Of a stretch of DNA of 64,000 nucleotides, positions 58,890-64,000 are shown in pieces. Source of the stretch: Kribbella sp. VKM Ac-2568 (GTDB taxonomy: Bacteria; Actinomycetota; Actinomycetes; Propionibacteriales; Kribbellaceae); NCBI RefSeq assembly GCF_004345365.1, contig NZ_SLVF01000007.1:248001-312000 (forward strand). The letters run 5' to 3'. Numbering within the stretch: position 1 is the first letter of the stretch; each line of letters starts with the position of its first letter. The position numbers and the translations under genes are program-made. Below the pieces are notes generated by a model, which was given only the letters and a program-made list of their open reading frames with translations, searched no databases and was not told the origin of the DNA.

Positions 58890-59657
58890 CTAGCGGAGCA
58901 TCACGATGGCGGCGGTGATGCCGGCCAGGACGATCAGGATGCGGAGGAGGGTGGGTGGGAGCCGGCGGCCGATGTGGGCTCCGGTGTAGCCGCCTACTAC
59001 CGAACCGGCAGCCAGTAGACCGACCGCGGTCAGGTTGAGGTCGGCGACGAAGACGAAGATCAGCCCGGCGATCACGTTCGCGGCGAGCACGGCCAGCGTC
59101 TTGAGTGCGTTGACGACCCGCAACTCCAGGTCGAGGCCGAGCCCGAGCACCGCCATCATCATCACCCCGGACCCGGCTCCGAAGTACCCGCCGTAGACGC
59201 CGGTCAGCGCGGCGAAGAAGGTGGTGACCGGCGACATCGACGTCCGCGGCTCGAGCGAATCCGGGTCCTCGTGCCGCGACCGCAGCCAGCGCGAGATCCA
59301 CGGCTGCGCGCCGACGATCAGGCAGGTGAAGAGGATCAGCCAAGGTACGACGACCTCGAACACGCCGGCAGGCAGGCACAACAGCAGCGCCGCTCCCCCG
59401 ATCGATCCGATCGCACAGGTGGCGACGACGTACCAGGTGACGTGCGGCTGCTCCCGCAGTTCGCGGCGATAGCCCAGCGAGCCGCTGAGCCCGGCCGGGA
59501 TCAGGCCGACCGTGTTCGAGGCGTTCGCGACCACCGGCGGGATACCGATCGCGAGCAGCACCGGGAAGCTCACCAGCGAGGCGACCCCGACCGTCGACGT
59601 CAGGATGCCCGCGATGAGCCCGGCCGCCAGGATCGCCACCTGTTCGAGCCCCGTCAC
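58890..59657 (-). CDS. TauE/SafE-family (TSUP) transporter
   Basis: A 255-residue membrane protein with eight hydrophobic helices in two homologous halves, marked by SNTVGLIPAGLSGSLGYRREL and the repeat GSVVGGYTGAHIGRRLP. The TSUP family exports sulfite, organosulfonates or related anions. It starts at GTG 59655-59657, which overlaps the stop of a decayed GntR-like gene, so the two once formed an operon. Confidence 0.9.
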   Translation of the reverse strand: MTGLEQVAILAAGLIAGILTSTVGVASLVSFPVLLAIGIPPVVANASNTVGLIPAGLSGSLGYRRELREQPHVTWYVVATCAIGSIGGAALLLCLPAGVFEVVVPWLILFTCLIVGAQPWISRWLRSRHEDPDSLEPRTSMSPVTTFFAALTGVYGGYFGAGSGVMMMAVLGLGLDLELRVVNALKTLAVLAANVIAGLIFVFVADLNLTAVGLLAAGSVVGGYTGAHIGRRLPPTLLRILIVLAGITAAIVMLR

Positions 59658-59781
59658 GGCTGCTCGCGCAGCAGCGCGACGTCGCTGACCAGCATCACGT
59701 GGTCCACCCGGTTATCTGTTCGGCGACCTGCTCATACAGCCGGGTACGGAGTACGGGGCGGGGGAAGCGGTCGTCGGCCAT
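59654..59781 (-). pseudogene. Remnant of a GntR-family regulator, internal deletion
   Basis: From ATG 59781 the frame reads MADDRFPRPVLRTRLYEQVAEQI, a typical GntR N-terminus, then stops. A second frame ending at 59654 reads VDHVMLVSDVALLREQP and overlaps the TSUP start, like the last residues of an FCD-type regulator. The middle, about 180 residues including the HTH, is gone, and the remaining 128 bases are not a multiple of 3. Identification rests on short matches only. Confidence 0.45.
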
Positions 59782-60060
59782 GAGACCACCTTATTGACAA
59801 TGGGTCACTGAGCTATTGCTAGGCCAGTGAGTCACGCCGCGCCAACGCGGCACTTCGATCGCGCCGTACCAGGCCCTCGAGGTCGCGGACCGCCGCCTCC
59901 CGCCGTACGCCGACCGCCTTCGCAAACAACTGGCCGATCTCAGCTGAACATCTCCCCAGAGGTGTACCGTCAAGTGCAACAACCGAGGCCCAGGAGTACC
60001 GCGGCGTACGAGGTTCGCCCAGCGAACCCAGCCCATCCGAACCGAGCCCCGGAGCCCGAG
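59782..60060. other. Gene-poor stretch with possible promoter
   Basis: Contains a promoter-like element at 59794-59821 and, at 59831-59947, an open frame without start (RQRGTSIAPYQALEVADRRLPPYADRLRKQLADLS) that could be the 3' end of a lost gene. I do not recognise its family. No other feature is seen. Confidence 0.4.
59794..59821 (+). promoter_or_regulatory. Possible sigma-70-type promoter
   Basis: TTGACA at 59794-59799 is a perfect -35 box, followed after 16 bases by TTGCTA (59816-59821), a weak -10. CAAT and ATTG flank the interval. It could drive transcription toward 60061, or be a leftover of the decayed regulator. Confidence 0.35.
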
Positions 60061-60174
60061 ATGTCCAAGAACAAGGGCGGACGCGAAGTCCGCAAACCCA
60101 AGCAACCCAAACAGCCGAAAGCCAACCCCGGCGACAGCACGATCATCCCGCCCACGAAGCAGGGGCGTAAGTAA
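60061..60174 (+). CDS. Small basic protein
   Basis: A 37-residue, very Lys-rich protein with the repeat KPKQPKQPKANPGD and the end TKQGRK. GGAG lies shortly before ATG 60061. Similar short Lys/Pro-rich proteins with MSKNKGG starts are widespread and unstudied. The gene lies between the decayed regulator and a methyltransferase gene. No function can be assigned; nucleic-acid binding is plausible from charge alone. Confidence 0.6.
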   Translation: MSKNKGGREVRKPKQPKQPKANPGDSTIIPPTKQGRK

Positions 60175-60239
60175 TCAGCGCGGTCAGTTTCTGAGGCCGT
60201 TGGCTAGGAGCCGTCCGTAACTGCCGGTCCGCCTTGGAT

Positions 60240-60896
60240 TCAGGTTCTCCGAGCGAGCAGGTAACCCTGCGGAGTGGATTCCTGCTCCTCGGCGGGCCGG
60301 CCGGCCCAGAACGCCGTCGCGAACCCGGCGTCGGCGAGCCGGCGCTGCATCTCGTCCGCCGACAGCCAGTACCCGTCGAACTCGACCCCGAGGCCGGCGC
60401 TGCGGCCGCCGCGCCGGAGCTTGCCGTCACCGTCCTTGAAGGCGGTGACCAGGTAGCCCCCGGGCTTCACGACGCGGGCGAGTTCGCCGAAGGCGACCGG
60501 ACGGTCGGCAGGCGCGAGGAAGATCAGCGAGTACCAACACACCACCCCTGCCAGCGAGGCGTCTGCGAAGGGCAGGTCCCGCAGGTCCGCGACCTCGAAG
60601 GTGAAGTCCGGATAGTCACGCCGGGCGACGTTGACCATCTCGGGCGAGAGATCGACCCCGCGTGGGGTCACACCGTGCCCCTTCAGAAAGGGAGCCAGCC
60701 GGCCGGTCCCGCAACCGATGTCCGCGACGTCGGTGCCGAGGTCTGCGGCAAGGGTCATTTCACAGAACAACCCAAGCACCGCCCGCTCGATGGGCATCGC
60801 GTCCAGCGCTCCCACCAGGCGCTCGGCATACCACTCCGCAAGCACATCGTGTGCGGCCCTCAGCTCGTCAGTCTTGGCATCCACGGACGGAACCAT
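60240..60896 (-). CDS. Class I SAM-dependent methyltransferase
   Basis: A 218-residue protein with VADIGCGTGRLAPFLKGHGVTPRGVDLSPEMVN (motif I and the ribose Asp) and the VVKPGGYLVTAFK strand. AVLGLFCEM lies in the helical cap. Length and lack of extra domains suggest a small-molecule methyltransferase; substrate unknown. It faces the small basic protein and is divergent from the gene-poor tail up to 60958. Confidence 0.85.
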   Translation of the reverse strand: MVPSVDAKTDELRAAHDVLAEWYAERLVGALDAMPIERAVLGLFCEMTLAADLGTDVADIGCGTGRLAPFLKGHGVTPRGVDLSPEMVNVARRDYPDFTFEVADLRDLPFADASLAGVVCWYSLIFLAPADRPVAFGELARVVKPGGYLVTAFKDGDGKLRRGGRSAGLGVEFDGYWLSADEMQRRLADAGFATAFWAGRPAEEQESTPQGYLLARRT

Positions 60897-60958
60897 AGTT
60901 GACCGAGTTCTTCGGCGCTCGGGGGGCTAGCAGGGCGGCGAGCCGCGACGCGACGGCG

Positions 60959-61315
60959 TTAGTCCGCGTCTACTTCGGCCACCGAACGCGGAGCGGAAAC
61001 CTTCTCGAAGCGGATGTTGCCCGCAGGCACCATCCAGGTCATCACCTGTACCTCGAGGCGGCCGGCCCGCACCGCCGGGTCGGCACTGCACAACTCGCGC
61101 GCGGTCTCCGGGTCGACCGACATCACCGAAGCTCCACGCAAGCGCTCGTCGTCCTGACCAAGCAATGGCCCGCCGGCGACGAGATAGCCCTGCTCGCGCA
61201 GATCCGCGCGGAAGGCGAGGTGTGCGTCCTGGAGCGCGTCAGCCTCCTGCTCGCTCAGCTCAGGCGCGTCCGCCGGCGGCACCAACAGAACGAGAGTGTG
61301 CTGGTCGAACTTCAT
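60959..61315 (-). CDS. YciI-family protein
   Basis: A 118-residue protein with the ferredoxin-like YCII fold: DQHTLVLLVPPADAPELSEQEADALQDAHLAFRADLREQGYLVAGGPLLGQ and SVDPETARELCSADPAVRAGRL. The conserved His (DAHLAF) and Asp of the active site are present. Family members act as small hydrolases or dehalogenase-like chlorinases, mostly uncharacterised. ATG 61315 opens the typical MKFDQHTLVLL. Confidence 0.82.
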   Translation of the reverse strand: MKFDQHTLVLLVPPADAPELSEQEADALQDAHLAFRADLREQGYLVAGGPLLGQDDERLRGASVMSVDPETARELCSADPAVRAGRLEVQVMTWMVPAGNIRFEKVSAPRSVAEVDAD

Positions 61316-61372
61316 GCCGCAAGCCTAAGTGACAGGCTCAGCCTGTACGGGCGCCTGTGACGCGAGGTATAC

Positions 61373-61441
61373 GTGATTGAACTGAAGACGCCTGCGGACA
61401 TCCAACGCATGCAGGTGGCCGGGCGTTTCGTCGCCGAGGTG
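61373..61441 (+). pseudogene. 5' fragment of a methionine aminopeptidase gene
   Basis: From GTG 61373 the sequence IELKTPADIQRMQVAGRFVAEV is the N-terminus of type I methionine aminopeptidases. Right after it the reading frame leaves the family and runs into the antisense of the next gene. About 23 codons remain of 250 or more, so this is a scar left by a duplication, insertion or deletion. Confidence 0.65.
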
Positions 61442-61476
61442 CCCGGCGTGAACCGAAGGAACCCGATGGCCCGCGA

Positions 61477-62328
61477 TCAGCTGTGGGTCTCGGGCGCCTT
61501 GCAACCGAGCGCCGCTCGGATCTGGCTTAGCCACTCTGTGCCCAGTTGGCGCCCGTTCGGGAGTTGGTCGCCTCGATCCCAGCGCCACGTTGTGATCATC
61601 GCCAGCACAAGGATCCGGCACTCGCGCAGCAGATCCTGATCGACATCTGGATAGTGCTCGCTGACCTCTTCGGGTGCATGTGCGAGGTCGAATTCGACAG
61701 GCCCACGGCAGCACGTCTCAAGATCAATGAACAGCAGCCCGGTCTTCGTGGTGAGCAGGTTGCCTGGATGAGGCTCGCCGTGCAGAAGCTGCTCGGCGGG
61801 GCCGCTTTCGTCGATCGCTCGTCTCAGGCTTCGTAACGTGTTACTCAGGAGCTCCCGGTCCGCGTCGGCAAGCGCTGGGGTGAGGTCACGGCTTGCCAAG
61901 AGTTGTTGGGCACTCTCAACTCGATCTGTGAAGTGCGGCGTCGGGATATCGAGCTTGCGCATGCCGGCATGCAGCCGCTCGAGCGCATGGGCGTAGTCGG
62001 CTGGTGAGACCTCTTCAGGTGTCACGGGTTCGTAGTAGGTCCACAGCGTGACCACGAAGCCATCACGCTCATAGACACGCGGTTCCACTCGAGGCTCGAG
62101 AGCAGCCACAGGGCTCCCGGACTCGGCGAGGCGTTGAGCAAGCTTGATCTCGAACTGTGCGACCTGCTCGGCCACAGGTGCCACCCGGGCCAGGACGTCA
62201 CAAGGCAGAAGACGCAGAGTGAGCTTGTTCGAGTCATTGAGAACGATCGCGTCGTCGACCGGCAGTCCGAGGGATGAGGCGATAGACATGGCCGCAGCCA
62301 CCGCACGCTGGGCCTCTGACGCCCGCAT
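61477..62328 (-). CDS. Aminoglycoside/choline kinase-like phosphotransferase
   Basis: A 283-residue kinase-like protein from ATG 62328, after GGAGAGGGG. The catalytic loop is LLHGEPHPGNLL (normally HGDxHxxN; Asp is replaced by Glu) and the metal-binding motif FIDLETCCRGP (normally IDWE). LLPCDVLARVAP supplies the N-lobe. The Glu in HGEPHPGN is unusual and may lower kinase activity. It could phosphorylate a small sugar or alcohol; antibiotic resistance is not implied by sequence alone. Confidence 0.82.
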   Translation of the reverse strand: MRASEAQRAVAAAMSIASSLGLPVDDAIVLNDSNKLTLRLLPCDVLARVAPVAEQVAQFEIKLAQRLAESGSPVAALEPRVEPRVYERDGFVVTLWTYYEPVTPEEVSPADYAHALERLHAGMRKLDIPTPHFTDRVESAQQLLASRDLTPALADADRELLSNTLRSLRRAIDESGPAEQLLHGEPHPGNLLTTKTGLLFIDLETCCRGPVEFDLAHAPEEVSEHYPDVDQDLLRECRILVLAMITTWRWDRGDQLPNGRQLGTEWLSQIRAALGCKAPETHS

Positions 62329-62615
62329 CGTTCGCCTTGCCCCTCTCCTCTGAGAACCGCCGAATCGCTCCAAGCGGCACAACCCGGGCACCATACCAAG
62401 TTGTCGATATGGCGCCATCGTGCGCTGGCTACCAGAAAGTTTCTTGGAGAAATCCGGGAGGCGCTGTCGGATCGGGGCAGAGACGTTCGTTGCAGGGGTG
62501 AGCGGCCGCACATGAGGGCGCTCGCTCCACCGCTACTGACAGACTGTGAGCTCGGTGTGACGCCTGACGACGGCTCGGCGGCATCGCACTCGCCAGACAA
62601 CCAAGGAAAGGCGAC

Positions 62616-63350
62616 ATGAGGCTTCTTCTCACTTCCGGTGGCGTCAAGAACGCGAGCATCCACGACACGCTGGTCGACCTGCTAGGCAAACCGATCGCCG
62701 AGTCCAACGCCCTCTTCATCCCCACCGCCATCTACCCCTTCCCCGGCGGCCCCTACATGGCGTCGCGGGCGATCAGCGGCGAGACTCCATCGAAGTTGTG
62801 CGAACTGGGGTGGAAATCGTTGGGGATCCTGGAGTTGTCGGTGCTGCCGAGCATCGAGGAGGCTGCTTGGGTGCCAACGGTCCGCGACGCCGACGCGCTG
62901 CTGGTAGGGGGCGGCGACCCCCTGTTTCTCGCAAACTGGATGCAGCGCTCCGGTTTGGCCGATCTCCTGCCGACGCTGCGCTCCGAGGCGGTCTACGTGG
63001 GGGTGAGCGCCGGGAGCATCGCTGCTACCTCCACCTTCGTCGAGACCTACACCGAACCGCCCCGCGGAAACGACGGACCACTGAAATCGGAGGACATCGT
63101 CTTCGCCACACCCCAAGGAGACGTCGACAGAATCCTGGTCACGGGACAGGGAGTGGGACTCGTTGACTTCGCGGTGATCCCGCACCTGGACCACCCCTAC
63201 CACCCCGACGCTTCCTTGGCCAACGCAGAGAAGTGGGCGGCACGGATTCCCGCGCCGACGTACGCGATCGACGACCAGACCGCCATCAAAGTGACCGACG
63301 GCACCGTCGAAGTCATCTCCGAGGGCCAGTGGAAGTTGTTCACCCCCTGA
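62616..63350 (+). CDS. Peptidase E-like protein (S51)
   Basis: A 244-residue protein of the class I glutamine-amidotransferase-like fold. The nucleophile Ser is in VGVSAGSIAAT (GxSAGS), and ALLVGGGDPLFL and the C-terminal HLDHPYHPDAS supply likely acid/base partners. S51 enzymes cleave Asp-X dipeptides. AAGGAAAGG lies 5 bases before ATG 62616. The preceding 287 bases (62329-62615) hold no gene that I can support. Confidence 0.85.
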   Translation: MRLLLTSGGVKNASIHDTLVDLLGKPIAESNALFIPTAIYPFPGGPYMASRAISGETPSKLCELGWKSLGILELSVLPSIEEAAWVPTVRDADALLVGGGDPLFLANWMQRSGLADLLPTLRSEAVYVGVSAGSIAATSTFVETYTEPPRGNDGPLKSEDIVFATPQGDVDRILVTGQGVGLVDFAVIPHLDHPYHPDASLANAEKWAARIPAPTYAIDDQTAIKVTDGTVEVISEGQWKLFTP

Positions 63351-63521
63351 TACACGAAGGGGCCGCGATACCACCCTGTGGTCAGGATCCCGGTCTTGCT
63401 CGCGATCGCCCTCTTCGCGGTCGAATTCACTGCGCGGTCCCGCCACTTCAGTTTCGTAGCGCGCCCCGCCGGACATGCAGTGTTCGTCCGGCAACTGCTT
63501 TGGCGAGCTCTAGTTGCACCG

Positions 63522-63550
63522 GGCCCCCTTCGGTACGAGCGAAGGGGGCC
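63522..63550. terminator. Bidirectional terminator
   Basis: GGCCCCCTTCG (63522-63532) pairs with CGAAGGGGGCC (63540-63550) across a 7-base loop: an 11-bp perfect stem between the convergent peptidase E and DinB-like genes. No U-tract, but position and strength fit. Confidence 0.7.
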
Positions 63551-63569
63551 GGGCTGCGCCGGGTATGGC

Positions 63570-63866
63570 TCACATTCCGCGTGAGCCGTCGAGGGTCTCG
63601 CGGATGATGTCCGCGTGGCCGGCATGGCGCGCGGTCTCTTCGATCATGTGGAACAGGACGTATCGCACGTTGCACTCGATGAGGTCTGGCCGCGCGCATG
63701 GACTGTCAAGATCCATCGAAGCCGCGACAGCGCGGGACTGCTCAATCTGCTCCCGGTAACACGCGACCCAGTGGTCCACTGTGTCGTTCTCACCGACCAT
63801 CAGGTCGGCGTCTCGGGGCTCGGTTTTGACGGTGGGCCACTCGTCGGGAAACTCACGTCCGCCCAT
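63570..63866 (-). CDS. DinB/DUF664-like protein, N-terminally truncated
   Basis: A 98-residue protein ending in RYVLFHMIEETARHAGHADIIRETLDG, the C-terminal helices and metal-ligand His residues of the DUF664 branch of the DinB superfamily. Members are normally about 160-180 residues; the first two helices, including the first metal His, are missing. Either the gene is broken or translation starts earlier in a frame I cannot see. It converges on peptidase E. Confidence 0.6.
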   Translation of the reverse strand: MGGREFPDEWPTVKTEPRDADLMVGENDTVDHWVACYREQIEQSRAVAASMDLDSPCARPDLIECNVRYVLFHMIEETARHAGHADIIRETLDGSRGM

Positions 63867-63881
63867 GACGACTTGGAACCG

Positions 63882-64000
63882 TCAGGTAGTGACAGTGACT
63901 CCCGCAGTGCGCAGGTCGGTGATGGCCTGCTCGGTGCTGGCCGGTGCCACCCCTGCGGTGAGCCGGGCCAGCACCGTCGTACCGAAGCCTGCGTTGTTCG
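63882..64000 (-). CDS. C-terminal end of an isochorismatase-like hydrolase, partial
   Basis: Only the last 38 codons are in the window, reading NAGFGTTVLARLTAGVAPASTEQAITDLRTAGVTVTT. This resembles the final helix and strand of cysteine-hydrolase/isochorismatase proteins. Identification is weak because the active site lies beyond the window edge. Confidence 0.35.
   Translation of the reverse strand, partial: NNAGFGTTVLARLTAGVAPASTEQAITDLRTAGVTVTT

Noticed and set aside
62401..62619. Short frame before the peptidase E gene
   Set aside because: It has no ribosome site and no recognisable pattern, and it runs into the real gene's leader.
63378..63584. A 68-codon frame after peptidase E
   Set aside because: It runs through the terminator stem and has no support beyond being open.

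Overview
The window is high-GC DNA with actinobacterial gene content. Small operons are coupled by 1-8 base stop/start overlaps, and several genes start with GTG. The mec+/cysO/cysM/murI/rph/rdgB block next to clpS/pncB matches the order known from Mycobacterium tuberculosis. Many sugar-degrading genes and LacI-type operators suggest a soil member of the Propionibacteriales; Kribbella is my best guess, from overall character only.

Layout. 1-6255: SAM methyltransferase (cut by the edge), BKACE and NmrA-like genes, a frameshifted SDR, a VOC protein, and an operon of lipoprotein, Nramp-like transporter and two PRC-barrel-like proteins. 6260-11734: an operon behind a near-perfect 24-bp operator encodes a secreted GH172 enzyme, a secreted five-bladed-propeller glycosidase and an isochorismatase-fold hydrolase. 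11945-16294: gnd, a LexA-box-preceded small protein, tandem and inverted repeats, two small genes and a decayed gene. 16295-25792: a racemase-fold/lactone-oxidase/PIG-L operon, a lipoprotein with an M15 peptidase, dapC, an alpha/beta hydrolase with a TetR regulator, a MarR regulator, and a GroES-like/DUF3618 pair. 25817-30115: sugar dehydrogenase, BCP peroxiredoxin, an anchored VWA protein behind a perfect CRP-type site, tRNA-Leu(UAG) and a TM2-like membrane protein.

30224-42998 is the conserved housekeeping block: ASCH, rdgB, rph, SGNH, a MocA-like oxidoreductase, alpha/beta hydrolase, an Rv1339-like metallo-hydrolase, murI, cysM, cysO, mec+, aldo/keto reductase, DUF2017, clpS, pncB and a MarR gene. 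A 99-base hairpin fills most of the clpS-pncB gap. 42999-43568 holds a 3 x 104-bp tandem repeat. 43569-48825 is a LacI/GH31/GH42 glycoside operon with a double operator.

48852-54070 is the most novel part: an LCAT-like lipase/acyltransferase overlapping by 4 bases a 1228-residue STAND-type NTPase with an N-terminal transglutaminase-like Cys/His domain. I infer a signalling or conflict system. 54074-64000 holds a second lactone-oxidase paralogue, a secreted protein, an ADP-ribosylglycohydrolase, YdcF and TSUP membrane proteins, small enzymes and several gene remnants (GntR-like, map, DinB).
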